A DNA stretch of 26,640 nt from Streptomyces sp. MMG1533 (GCF_001279775.1 NZ_LGDG01000212.1:1-26640); one strand, 5' to 3'; positions 1-7,680 are shown, numbered from the stretch's first letter. Numbers and translations are program-made. The notes: generated from the letters alone by a model not told the origin.

Positions 1-166
1 CAACGTGGTCGTCGGCGTCGGCGACATCACCGACGACGGCAAGGCCGACATCGTCTCCCGCGACACCGGCGGAAACCTCTACCGCAACAGCGGGGACGGC
101 AAGGGGTCGTTCGGGGCACGGGCGACGATCGCGACCGGGTGGAGCGGCTACAAGGCCCTGTCCTGA
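1..166 (+). CDS. C-terminal fragment of secreted VCBS/FG-GAP repeat protein (cut by window edge)
   Basis: The open frame enters from the left edge (first full codon at base 2) and stops at TGA 164-166, giving 54 residues. It contains one calcium-loop type repeat, GDITDDGKAD, followed by an aromatic-rich tail ending GWSGYKALS. This matches the C-terminus of the 788-aa protein at 1725-4091 almost residue for residue, so the gene is a truncated view of a paralog or of the same multi-repeat family. Such repeats form beta-propeller blades in exported proteins. The start, signal peptide and length lie outside the window. The stop is 27 bp before the next start on the same strand, so the two genes may be cotranscribed. 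Confidence 0.85.
   Translation, partial: NVVVGVGDITDDGKADIVSRDTGGNLYRNSGDGKGSFGARATIATGWSGYKALS
14..166 (+). repeat. Direct repeat, copy 1 (3' end of FG-GAP gene)
   Basis: Bases 14-166 align without gaps to 3939-4091, with four mismatches in 153 positions by eye. The repeat runs exactly to the stop codon of both genes and similarity ends soon after it. This indicates recent duplication or gene conversion of the terminal repeat. Confidence 0.9.
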
Positions 167-193
167 CCGGACAGGGGAGGGGAAGGGACTCAC

Positions 194-1636
194 ATGAACA
201 GCAGATGGGGTGCTGCCGCGCTCGTCGCCGTCAGCCTCATAGGGGGCGCGCTGCTGCCGGCCGCCCCGGCGGCCGCCGTGCACGGGGCCGTGCCGGGTGA
301 CTTCAACGGAGACGGCTACCGCGACGCGGTGCTGCCCGCGCCGGGCGCGAACGTGTCCGGCAAGGAGGCGGCGGGCGCCGTCGTGGTGCTGTACGGGGCG
401 TCCTCGGGCCTGTCGGCGGCCCGGCGCAAGACGATCACGCAGAACACCGCGGGCGTGCCGGGCGCGGCGGAGGCGTACGACCGGTTCGGCGCCGCCACCG
501 CCACGGCCGACCTGAACCGGGACGGCTACGCCGACCTCGTGGTGTCCTCTCCCTACGAGGACACCACGCAGGGCAAGGACGCCGGCACGGTGACGGTGCT
601 GTGGGGCGGCAAGAGCGGACTCACGCAGGGCACCGGTCTGCCGGCTCCGGTGGAACCGAACATGCCGGCGCTGTACTACGGCCTGGACCTGGCCGCCGTC
701 AGCGCCGGGCCGGGCGCCAGGACCGAGGTTCTCGTCGGCGGGTGGCACGGCGCCTCCCGCTTCAGCGGGCCGTTCAGCCGCACCGGCACCTACGGTGCCT
801 CCGCGGTGCCGGCGAGCGACTCCTGGGGCGAGTCCGTCACGCTCGGCGACTTCGACGGCGACGGTTCCCAGGAGCATGTGAACGTCACGTACCGCCAGAG
901 CGGGGACTCCGGCGGCTGGATTTTCGTGAACCCCGAGGACTACGCGTCCTCGGAGTACCTCCCGCCCCACCTGGAGAAGGGCAACGGCCTCATCGCCGCG
1001 AGCGGCGACGTCAACGGGGACGGCTACTCCGACCTCGTGGTCGGCGACCCCGACGAGCCCGAAGTCGCCGGTGCGGACGGCGCGTCGGGCGGCCGTGTGC
1101 TGGTCTGGTACGGCTCGGCGAGCGGCATCGCGAGCGACGCCAAGCCGGTGCAGATCACCCAGAACACCAGCGGGGTGCCCGGCGCGAGCGAGAAGGAAGA
1201 CGCCTTCGGCGGCTCGCTCGCCGTGGCCGACCTCAACCGGGACGGCCTGGCGGACATCGTGATCGGTTCCCCGTACGAGGACCTCGCCAAGCCCCGCGCC
1301 GGCCAGGTGACCGTCGTCCCGGGCCGTCGCACGGGCGCCCTCGGCACCGGCGCGTACTCGTTCTCCCAGGACACGGCCGGCGTCCCCGGCGCCTCGGAGA
1401 CCGACGACTTCTTCGGTACGACGGTCTCGGCAGGGGACATCAACAAGGACGGCAGGCCCGAGTTGTTCGTCGGCGCGGCGAGCGAGAACAACTCCACCGG
1501 CGCCGTCTGGGTGTTCCCCGGCGGCAGCTCCCGCCCGACCGCCACCGGCAGCCGTATGTTCACGGCGTCCTCGGTCGGCCTCACCCAGGACAACGGCACG
1601 CTGCTCGGGGGGAACGGGCTGCTCTGGGTGATCTGA
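194..1636 (+). CDS. Secreted FG-GAP repeat (integrin alpha-like beta-propeller) protein
   Basis: 480 aa. ATG at 194 is preceded by a purine-rich ribosome site (GGGGAGGGGAAGGG, about 174-187). A Sec signal peptide spans residues 1-28, with a hydrophobic core and an Ala-X-Ala cleavage site before VHG. The mature part is built of FG-GAP repeats with calcium-binding loops DxNxDGxxD: D36-D44 (DFNGDGYRD), then ADLNRDGYADLVV, GDFDGDGSQE, GDVNGDGYSDLVV, ADLNRDGLADIVI and GDINKDGRPELFV. Between loops the phrase QNTAGVPGA recurs, as in integrin alpha N-terminal propellers. The protein is probably an extracellular seven-blade propeller used for binding or adhesion. No catalytic domain is visible and the partner is unknown. 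It sits between two related repeat proteins on the same strand. The fold is confident, the role is not. Confidence 0.9.
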   Translation: MNSRWGAAALVAVSLIGGALLPAAPAAAVHGAVPGDFNGDGYRDAVLPAPGANVSGKEAAGAVVVLYGASSGLSAARRKTITQNTAGVPGAAEAYDRFGAATATADLNRDGYADLVVSSPYEDTTQGKDAGTVTVLWGGKSGLTQGTGLPAPVEPNMPALYYGLDLAAVSAGPGARTEVLVGGWHGASRFSGPFSRTGTYGASAVPASDSWGESVTLGDFDGDGSQEHVNVTYRQSGDSGGWIFVNPEDYASSEYLPPHLEKGNGLIAASGDVNGDGYSDLVVGDPDEPEVAGADGASGGRVLVWYGSASGIASDAKPVQITQNTSGVPGASEKEDAFGGSLAVADLNRDGLADIVIGSPYEDLAKPRAGQVTVVPGRRTGALGTGAYSFSQDTAGVPGASETDDFFGTTVSAGDINKDGRPELFVGAASENNSTGAVWVFPGGSSRPTATGSRMFTASSVGLTQDNGTLLGGNGLLWVI

Positions 1637-1724
1637 CGGGCCGTCCGCGTCCGGCCACAGATCCCACCGCTGGCATTCGCACACTTGGGCGAGGGCGTGT
1701 GCCCTCGCAGGGAGGAACACACAC

Positions 1725-4091
1725 GTGGGCAGATACGCCCTGTCGCGCCGCCGTCTCGCGGTCGCGATCTCCTCGGTGGCACTCGCCGTGGCGGGCGGTG
1801 CCGTACTTCCGACGTCGGCCGTCGCGGCGCCGGTCGCCCCCTGGACCACGGCCACCGCCATCACCGGCACCGACGTCGACGCCGCCGTGCTCGACGTCGT
1901 CACCGCCGCCGACGGCTCCGCCGTCGCGCTGTGGAACCAGTTCGCGAGCACCAGCAGCAACGAGCGCAGGCTGTACGCCGCCGTACGGCCCGCCGGCAGC
2001 GACGCGTGGGGTACGCCGACGCTGCTGGCCACGACCCCGACCGAGGCCGGCAGCGCCAAGCTGCACGCCTCCGCGGACGGCACGGTCACCGCCCTGTGGG
2101 TGGAGATGCCGGACGCGCCCTCACCCGGGACCGGCCCCTTCGACATCCGGCTCGTCAGCTCCGTGCTCACGGCCGACCGGTCCGCCTGGTCCGCACCCGT
2201 CGAGCTCGTCGGCACCGACGCGGCCTGGGGCGACGGCGGCATCGACCTCGCCGAGGCCCCCGACGGCACGGTCACCGCGGCCTGGAGCACCCGGGCCGAC
2301 TCGTCGACCAAGTTCGAGGTCTACGCCGCCACCCGCGGCGGCGACGGCACCTGGTCGACGCCCGTGCAGGTCAGCAAGGCGGGCACGGACGGGGCCGACT
2401 CGGCGTCGAGCCCGAGCGTCGTGATCACCTCCGACGGCACGGCGGTCGTCGTCTACAAGCAGTGGGACGGTCCGTCCGCCTCGCTGCGCGCGGCCTCCCG
2501 TGCGGCGGGCGCCGCCGAGTGGAGCGCTCCCGTCGCCGCGACCGGCAGCTACCAGTCGGTCGGCGACCCCGAGGCGACGGCCTCCGACGACGGCACCCTG
2601 ACCGTCGCCTGGGAGGGCACCGACGAGTCCGAGAACGAGTCGATCCTCACGGCCACCCGCTCCGCCGACGACACCTGGTCCGCGCCCGAGACCGTGACCG
2701 CCACCGACGACCTCGCCGAAACCCCCGAGCCGCTCATCGCGCCCGACGGCGACGTCACCCTCGTCTGGGTCGACTACACCTCGACCTTCGGCACCCGTAC
2801 CGCCACCCGCGAGGCCGACACCGGCAGCTGGTCGGCCGTACGGACACTGTCGACGTCGTACGTCTCCGAGCAGTACGACGCCGCCGTCGGCGCCGACGGC
2901 ACCGTCCACACCCTGTGGACGCAGAGCAGTGGCAGCGGCCGGGTGCTGATGCAGTCCGTCCGCAGCGAGGGCGAGTGGACCGCCGCCGCCCAACTGCCCG
3001 GATCCGCGGGCGCCTACGTCCGCGGTCAGATCAGCGTCGGCACCGACGGTAGCGCCACCGCCGTCTGGTCCGGCGCCGCGAGCGAGAGCGGTGTCGACCG
3101 GCTGTACGGCTCCCGTACCGCCTGGCCCGCCCTCGCCGTCAGCGGCTCCACCGTCCCGAGCACGGCCGCGCTGGGGAGCACCACCGCGACCAGCACCGCC
3201 TGGGCACCCACCTGGACGCTCAGCCGGCCCACCTCGTCCTGGTCGGTGACGATCAGCGACCGGGCCGGCCAGGCAGTCCGCACGCTCACCGGCACGACCG
3301 CCGACCTGAAGGTCACCGCGGGCTGGAACGGTCGTACGGCGTCCGGAAGTTATGCCCCCAACGGCCCTCTGACCTGGACGCTGCGTGCCACCCAGGAGGG
3401 CGCGTCCTCGGCCGTGAAGCTGGCCTCGGGCACGGTCACCGTCACCGGCGGTGCCGCCGTCTCCCGCGACTTCGGCGGCGCCTCGGCCACCCCGGACGGC
3501 ACCGGCGACCTGCTCACCCTCAACTCGTCCGGCGCCCTGACCTACCAGCTCGGCAAGGCGTCCACGGGCACCTTCTCGGGGAAGGTCAGCGGGAGCGGCT
3601 GGGCGACGTCGGTCAAGGCGGTGCCGATCGGCGACCTGAGCGGCGACCGCTGCAACGACGTCCTCGTCCGCTACAGCAGCGGGGCCCTGCGCCTGTACAA
3701 GCCGGGCTGCGGAAAGGCGGTCACGCCGTCGACGGCGTACACGACCCTCGGGTCCAGCGGCTGGACCCAGTACGACGTCCTGACCTCGCCCGGTGACGTC
3801 AGCGGCGACGGCCGCCCGGACCTGATCGCGCGGAACGCGTCGACCGGGGCCGTCTACCTCTACAAGGGCACCAGCACCGGCACGCTGTCCGCCCGCGTGA
3901 AGCTCTACGACAACTGGAAGACGTACAAGAAGATCGTGGGCGTCGGCGACATCACCGACGACGGCAAGGCCGACATCGTCTCCCGCGACACCGGCGGAAA
4001 CCTCTACCGCAACAGCGGGGACGGGAAGGGGTCGTTCGGGGCACGGGCGAAGATCGCGACCGGCTGGAGCGGCTACAAGTCCCTGTCCTGA
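1725..4091 (+). CDS. Large secreted repeat protein: propeller repeats, FlgD-like Ig segment, VCBS/FG-GAP repeats
   Basis: 788 aa. The GTG start at 1725 has GGAGGA at 1711-1716. A 7-bp stem hairpin (1689-1708) lies just before that site. The signal peptide (about residues 1-35) contains SRRRLAV before the hydrophobic core, so Tat export is possible but Sec is not excluded. Residues about 40-460 hold repeats of the pattern W-xxPVxV...DGTVTxxW, resembling sialidase-like or BNR-type propeller blades. Residues about 490-560 resemble the Ig-like domain of FlgD-type proteins (GxxVRTL...WNGRxxxGxYxPxGxxTWTL). The C-terminal third has VCBS/FG-GAP loops at about 637 (GDLSGDRCND), 690 (GDVSGDGRPD) and 742 (GDITDDGKAD). 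No glycosidase active site was recognised. It is probably an extracellular binding or structural protein. Its last 153 bp duplicate the end of the partial gene at the left edge. Confidence 0.88.
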   Translation: MGRYALSRRRLAVAISSVALAVAGGAVLPTSAVAAPVAPWTTATAITGTDVDAAVLDVVTAADGSAVALWNQFASTSSNERRLYAAVRPAGSDAWGTPTLLATTPTEAGSAKLHASADGTVTALWVEMPDAPSPGTGPFDIRLVSSVLTADRSAWSAPVELVGTDAAWGDGGIDLAEAPDGTVTAAWSTRADSSTKFEVYAATRGGDGTWSTPVQVSKAGTDGADSASSPSVVITSDGTAVVVYKQWDGPSASLRAASRAAGAAEWSAPVAATGSYQSVGDPEATASDDGTLTVAWEGTDESENESILTATRSADDTWSAPETVTATDDLAETPEPLIAPDGDVTLVWVDYTSTFGTRTATREADTGSWSAVRTLSTSYVSEQYDAAVGADGTVHTLWTQSSGSGRVLMQSVRSEGEWTAAAQLPGSAGAYVRGQISVGTDGSATAVWSGAASESGVDRLYGSRTAWPALAVSGSTVPSTAALGSTTATSTAWAPTWTLSRPTSSWSVTISDRAGQAVRTLTGTTADLKVTAGWNGRTASGSYAPNGPLTWTLRATQEGASSAVKLASGTVTVTGGAAVSRDFGGASATPDGTGDLLTLNSSGALTYQLGKASTGTFSGKVSGSGWATSVKAVPIGDLSGDRCNDVLVRYSSGALRLYKPGCGKAVTPSTAYTTLGSSGWTQYDVLTSPGDVSGDGRPDLIARNASTGAVYLYKGTSTGTLSARVKLYDNWKTYKKIVGVGDITDDGKADIVSRDTGGNLYRNSGDGKGSFGARAKIATGWSGYKSLS
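3939..4091 (+). repeat. Direct repeat, copy 2 (3' end of 788-aa gene)
   Basis: Partner of 14-166, with 149 of 153 positions identical by eye. Two of the four differences change the protein (Thr/Lys and Ala/Ser). Confidence 0.9.
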
Positions 4092-4111
4092 CCGGCGAGT
4101 GGTGAACGCGA

Positions 4112-4141
4112 GGCGCCCGGGGTGCGTTCACCCCGGGCGCC
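4112..4141. terminator. Bidirectional intrinsic terminator
   Basis: A perfect 13-bp inverted repeat (GGCGCCCGGGGTG, loop CGTT, then its complement) lies 20 bp after the stop at 4091 and 10 bp before the end of the convergent transporter gene. There is no strong T-run, which is usual for Streptomyces. Confidence 0.85.
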
Positions 4142-4151
4142 TTCGCGCTTG

Positions 4152-5504
4152 TCAGGACACGACGGGGCGCTGTGCGCTCGCCTCCTGCGCGGTCCGCGGC
4201 ACGGCGTCGGACGTCCCGCGGGTGTTCTTGACGTAGACCACCCCGAGCACCGCGAGCAGCGACGCGGCGGAGAGGGTGTACAGGCCTCCGTTCGTGCTGC
4301 CGGTCGTGTCCTTGAGGTAGCCGAAGAGGGTGGGGGAGACGAAACCGCCCAGGTTTCCGATGGAGTTGACCACGGCCAGTCCCGGCGCGGCGATCTTGAG
4401 ATCGAGTCCGGACTGGGCCATCGGCCAGTACAGGGTGGCCGCGCACTTCCCGCCGACCGCGGCGAGCGTGAGGGCGGCGAGTCCGAACCAGGGGGAACCC
4501 AGGGTGGCGAGGAAGGTGCCCACGGCCGACAGGACCAGGGCGATCGCCAGGTAGGGGCGGCGGTCCGGGGCGCCGTCGGTGAAGTGGCTCACCGTGTACA
4601 TCGCGATCACGGCGCAGATCCACGGTACTGCGGTGAGCAGCCCGACCTGGAAGGGCGACAGCCCGCCGATGTCGTCGACCAGGCTCGGCAGCCAGAAGGT
4701 GATCGCGTACCCGGTGAGTGCCATCGCGAAGAAGACCCCGGTCAGCAGGGCGACTTGGGGGTGGAACAGGAGCTTGAGGCGCGAGACCCTGGGGGCGCGG
4801 CTGCGGGCCTCCTCGTCCCGGGCGACCGCCGCGCTCAGCGCGTCCTTCTCCTCCCGCGTGAGCCAGCGGGCGTCCTCGATGCGGGAGACCAGGAAGAATC
4901 CGGCGATGAAGCCGACGAGGATCGAGAAGGCGCCCTCCAGGGCGAACATCCAGCGCCAGCCGGCGAATCCGCCCGCGCCGTGCAGCTCCAGGAGGGCTCC
5001 GGTGATCGGTCCCGTCACGATGTACGCGGTGGCCGAACCGCCGAGGAAGATCGCACTCGCCCTGCCACGACTGGAGTCGGGTAGCCACTGGGTGAAGTAG
5101 AGGAGCACGCCGGGGAAGAAGCCCGCCTCCGCGACGCCGAGGAGGAAGCGGAGGGCGTAGAACATCGTGACGTTGTGGATGAAGCACATCGCCACGATCA
5201 CCAGGCCCCAGGTGATCATGATGCGGGTGAGCCAGACCCGGGCGCCGAAGCGCTCCATGAGCATGTTGCTCGGCACCTCGAACAGCGCGTACCCGATGAA
5301 GAACAGGCCCGCGCCGAGACCGTACGCGGTGGCACTCACCCCCACATCGGCCCGCAGCTCGTCCTGGACGAAACCGACGTTCGTCCGGTCCATCTGGTTG
5401 ACCAGCAGCATCAGGACCAGGATCGGCAGCATGCGGCGCAGGAACTTGGCGACTGCTCGGCGTTCGGCGTCCGGTGTCGCGACTTCCGACACGACTTCTG
5501 ACAT
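4152..5504 (-). CDS. MFS transporter, ACS (anion:cation symporter) type
   Basis: 450 aa. The ATG at 5504 is preceded on the coding strand by GAGGGAGAC about 7 nt upstream, so it is preferred over an in-frame start 36 bp further out that lacks such a site. About 12 hydrophobic segments are present. The first helix carries NQMDRTNVGFV (Asp39) and residues 123-132 read GVAEAGFFPG, both characteristic of the ACS family of organic anion permeases (tartrate, phthalate, hydroxyphenylacetate, hexuronate types). The protein should import a carboxylate with protons across the cytoplasmic membrane, but the substrate cannot be read from sequence. It is co-oriented with the two exported intradiol dioxygenases upstream, which makes an aromatic acid plausible (inference). 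A nested hairpin and a perfect 7-7-7 dyad lie in its leader. Confidence 0.9.
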   Translation of the reverse strand: MSEVVSEVATPDAERRAVAKFLRRMLPILVLMLLVNQMDRTNVGFVQDELRADVGVSATAYGLGAGLFFIGYALFEVPSNMLMERFGARVWLTRIMITWGLVIVAMCFIHNVTMFYALRFLLGVAEAGFFPGVLLYFTQWLPDSSRGRASAIFLGGSATAYIVTGPITGALLELHGAGGFAGWRWMFALEGAFSILVGFIAGFFLVSRIEDARWLTREEKDALSAAVARDEEARSRAPRVSRLKLLFHPQVALLTGVFFAMALTGYAITFWLPSLVDDIGGLSPFQVGLLTAVPWICAVIAMYTVSHFTDGAPDRRPYLAIALVLSAVGTFLATLGSPWFGLAALTLAAVGGKCAATLYWPMAQSGLDLKIAAPGLAVVNSIGNLGGFVSPTLFGYLKDTTGSTNGGLYTLSAASLLAVLGVVYVKNTRGTSDAVPRTAQEASAQRPVVS

Positions 5505-5526
5505 CGTTGTCTCCCTCGTGTACACA

Positions 5527-5547
5527 TACGTGAACTGCAATCACGTA
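5527..5547. promoter_or_regulatory. Perfect dyad TACGTGA-N7-TCACGTA upstream of transporter
   Basis: Two 7-bp arms are separated by seven bases, centred 33 bp upstream of the transporter ATG. The size fits a dimeric repressor site (GntR or TetR class), or an RNA hairpin near the ribosome site. No cognate regulator gene is adjacent. A related half-site, TACGCGAAC, occurs at 5613-5621. Confidence 0.5.
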
Positions 5548-5581
5548 CGCGGGCACTGGGGGACGTTACGGAGGCCGATCT

Positions 5582-5646
5582 TCCGGGTCAATGGGTTGAG
5601 CAGATGTTCATGTACGCGAACAACGCGGACAACCCATCGACCCGGA
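5582..5646 (-). other. Nested inverted repeat between dioxygenase and transporter genes
   Basis: The outer arms 5582-5598 and 5630-5646 pair over 17 positions with a single A/C mismatch. In the minus-strand transcript that mismatch becomes a G-U pair. The 31-nt loop contains an 18-bp near-palindrome, TGTTCatGTACgcGAACA (5605-5622). The structure begins 8 bp after the dioxygenase stop and ends 78 bp before the transporter ATG. It is probably the terminator or an attenuator of the dioxygenase transcript, though the loop palindrome could also be an operator. Confidence 0.65.
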
Positions 5647-5653
5647 GACGGGA

Positions 5654-6592
5654 TCAGGTGCCGTCGTTCGTCTCGTCCGGCGCGACGCCCACCGTGATGG
5701 AGCCGACGACGCCCTTGGCGATGTTCTTCTTGTTGTACTTCAGCTTGAGGAGACCGCCCTGGGTGCCGCTCTGGTCGTAGATGGTGTCCTCGGTGAGCGT
5801 GGTGCGCTCGGTGGTGCTGGTGGAGTACGGCTCGACCTCGGCGGAGGCGAGCACGGACTCCTCGTCGAAGAAGAACTGGCCGGTGTGGCAGGCGTGCCCG
5901 CCCTCGTAACCGGCGTCCGTCCACTCGCCGTCCACATGCACCTTGGTGTGGATGTGGACGCAGCGGCCCCGGTACCAGCCGGGGAAGATCGTCTTGAAGG
6001 TGACCCGGCCCTGCTTGTCGGTCTTCCAGGTGCCGCGCAGATAGCGCTCGTCGTCGGTGGGCTCCTCGTGGACCCCGCCGCCGGTACCGCCGGACGGCGC
6101 GCCCGACGGCGGTTCACCCGTCGGGGTACCGGAAGGCGCGTCGGTCGGCGTGCCCGAGGGCGCGTCGGTGGGGGCGGTGCCGCCTCCGCCGGTCGACAGG
6201 CTCTCGTAGCCGGAGTAGATGCCCAGCGCGTCGCAGTGCCAGACGTCGACGGCCGCGTTGCTGATCGGCTTGCAGGTCTCGGAGTCGATCACCTTGAGGG
6301 TGAGGGTGAGCGGGATGCCCTCCTTGTCCTCGGTGATGTCCCGGCGGATCTTGTCGGCGTCGATGTAGTAGGGGCCCTCGGTGGTCTCCGAGGTGAGCTT
6401 GTAACAGACCTCCGCGGTGCTCGACGTGCTCGACGCCGTCGCGGTCGACGTCGCCTCGTCCGCGGAGGCCGTCATGGCGAGCGCGCCGCCGACACCCACG
6501 GCGGCCACGGCCGCGCCACCCGCCACGACGACCTTGCGACGCGTCAGGTCCTGCTTGTGCTTCGGCCCTTGGGCCGGCTGGTTTCCCGTCAT
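5654..6592 (-). CDS. Tat-exported intradiol ring-cleavage dioxygenase-like protein (copy 1)
   Basis: 312 aa from ATG 6592. Residues 17-22 (TRRKVV) and a following hydrophobic stretch form a twin-arginine signal, as expected for export of a folded metalloprotein. The non-heme iron(III) ligands of the intradiol family are present: Tyr126 in WHCDALGIY, Tyr207 in PGWY, and His213/His215 in HIH. The enzyme class opens catechol-type rings between the hydroxyls with O2. Between the two halves of the site (about 133-178) sits a Pro/Thr/Gly/Ser insertion with TDAPSGTP repeats, absent from the third homolog at 18260-19129. There is no Shine-Dalgarno sequence. A TAACTT hexamer lies 7 nt before the ATG, which suggests a leaderless transcript. 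An upstream TTG start would split the conserved promoter block and is disfavoured. It is a tandem paralog of the gene at 6749-7675. Confidence 0.9.
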   Translation of the reverse strand: MTGNQPAQGPKHKQDLTRRKVVVAGGAAVAAVGVGGALAMTASADEATSTATASSTSSTAEVCYKLTSETTEGPYYIDADKIRRDITEDKEGIPLTLTLKVIDSETCKPISNAAVDVWHCDALGIYSGYESLSTGGGGTAPTDAPSGTPTDAPSGTPTGEPPSGAPSGGTGGGVHEEPTDDERYLRGTWKTDKQGRVTFKTIFPGWYRGRCVHIHTKVHVDGEWTDAGYEGGHACHTGQFFFDEESVLASAEVEPYSTSTTERTTLTEDTIYDQSGTQGGLLKLKYNKKNIAKGVVGSITVGVAPDETNDGT

Positions 6593-6596
6593 GGCA

Positions 6597-6622
6597 GGGA
6601 AGTTAGGTAAGGAGACTGTCAA
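6597..6622 (-). promoter_or_regulatory. Conserved promoter block of dioxygenase copy 1
   Basis: These 26 bp match 7681-7706 at 24 positions and sit at the same distance from the ATG. On the coding strand the block begins TTGACAG and ends with TTACCTAACTTCCC. TAACTT fits a -10 hexamer for a leaderless mRNA. TTGACA is only 11 nt upstream of it, too close for a normal -35, so that part may be a regulator site. Confidence 0.6.
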
Positions 6623-6670
6623 AGGCGTGGGAGAGGACTGTGGTTTCCCATGGCCTTCTCACCCGCACAC

Positions 6671-6708
6671 AAAGGGGCTTGAAATCGACATCGACTTCAA
6701 GCCCCTTT
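6671..6708 (-). terminator. Hairpin terminator between the two dioxygenase genes
   Basis: A 13-bp perfect stem (AAAGGGGCTTGAA and its complement) with a 12-nt loop. It lies 41 bp beyond the stop of copy 2 and 79 bp before the ATG of copy 1. It resembles the hairpin at 7744-7782 in flanks (AAAGGG...CCTTT) and in the GAAATCGA core. Confidence 0.8.
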
Positions 6709-6748
6709 ACGCCCCCTTTTCCCCAATGGGATTTAGGAAAGGCTTCCC

Positions 6749-7675
6749 TTACCCGTTATTCGATGTCTCCGGGTCCACGCCGACCGTGATCGTCGCGCGG
6801 ACGCCCTTCGCGATGTCCTTCTTGTCGTACCTCAGCCTGAGCAGCCCGCCCTGGGTGCCGCTGCCGTCGTAGATCGTGTCCTCGTCGAGCGTCGTGCGCT
6901 CGGCGGCGTTGGACACGTACGGCTCCAGCTCCGCCGAGGCCAGCACCGACTCCTCGTCGAAGAAGAACTGGCCCGTGTGGCAGGCGTGCCCGCCCTCGTA
7001 ACCGGCGTCCGTCCACTCGCCGTCCACATGCACCTTGGTGTGGATGTGGACGCAGCGGCCCCGGTACCAGCCCGGGAAGACCGTCCTGAACGTGACCTGG
7101 CCGTGCCGGTCCGTCCTCCAGGTGCCCCGCAGGTAACGCTCGTCGTCCGTGGGCTCCTGGTGGCCGCCGCCGGGGGGCGGGCCGGTGGGAGTGCCGGTCG
7201 GGGCATCGGTGGGCGTACCGGTCGGAGCATCGGTCGGCGCTCCGGTCGGAGCGGGCCCGCCCCCGTCGCCGTTGCCCTGGTCCTCGTATCCGGAGTACAC
7301 ACCCACCGCGTCGCAGTGCCAGATGTCGACGGCCGCGTTCCGGATCGGTCTGCACGTCTCGGAGTCGATCACCTTGACGGCGAGGAGGAGCGGAATGCCC
7401 TCCCGGTCCTCGGTGACGTCCCGGCGGATCTTGTCCGCGTCGATGTAATAGGGACCCTCGACGGTCTCCGAGGTCAGCTTGTAGCAGTCCTCGGCCCCGG
7501 ACGACGTGTCCGTCTTCTCCCCGGCGAAGGCGTTCGCGGCGAACACGCTGCCGCCCAGACCCGCCGCCGCGACCGCGCCGGCGCCCACCGCGACGACCTT
7601 ACGGCGCGTCACATCCCGCGCCTCTGTCGCCTCTTGAGGCTGCTGATTCGCTTGAGGCTGTTCATTCGCTGTCAT
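6749..7675 (-). CDS. Tat-exported intradiol ring-cleavage dioxygenase-like protein (copy 2)
   Basis: 308 aa, ATG at 7675. The Tat motif TRRKVV lies at residues 23-28 after a Gln/Glu/Ala-rich N-tail, followed by an Ala/Gly hydrophobic core. The iron ligands expected for intradiol dioxygenases are all present: Tyr127 (WHCDAVGVY), Tyr204 (PGWY) and His210/His212. A Pro/Thr-rich insertion (about 133-172, TGAPTDAPTGTP repeats) splits the catalytic fold at the same place as in copy 1. Outside the signal and the insertion the two copies are very similar, including the stretch from DERYLRGTW to HACHTGQFFFDEESVLASAE. No Shine-Dalgarno is present and TAACTT stands 8 nt before the ATG, so a leaderless transcript is likely. 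The substrate is unknown. Related secreted enzymes act on catechols and lignin-derived phenols. Confidence 0.9.
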   Translation of the reverse strand: MTANEQPQANQQPQEATEARDVTRRKVVAVGAGAVAAAGLGGSVFAANAFAGEKTDTSSGAEDCYKLTSETVEGPYYIDADKIRRDVTEDREGIPLLLAVKVIDSETCRPIRNAAVDIWHCDAVGVYSGYEDQGNGDGGGPAPTGAPTDAPTGTPTDAPTGTPTGPPPGGGHQEPTDDERYLRGTWRTDRHGQVTFRTVFPGWYRGRCVHIHTKVHVDGEWTDAGYEGGHACHTGQFFFDEESVLASAELEPYVSNAAERTTLDEDTIYDGSGTQGGLLRLRYDKKDIAKGVRATITVGVDPETSNNG

Positions 7676-7680
7676 GCGCC

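Noticed and set aside
6733..6751. TTAGGAAAGGCTTCCCTTA resembles an actinobacterial iron box (IdeR/DmdR type).
   Set aside because: About 14 of 19 positions match the remembered consensus, but it overlaps the stop codon of dioxygenase copy 2 rather than a promoter, and the inner symmetric bases are wrong. The TTAGGTAAGG half in the promoter blocks has no second half-site.
6080..7260. Short tandem DNA repeats near 6110-6175 and 7180-7250 as a possible CRISPR or minisatellite.
   Set aside because: They encode the in-frame Pro/Thr/Gly repeats of the dioxygenase insertions and have no spacer structure.
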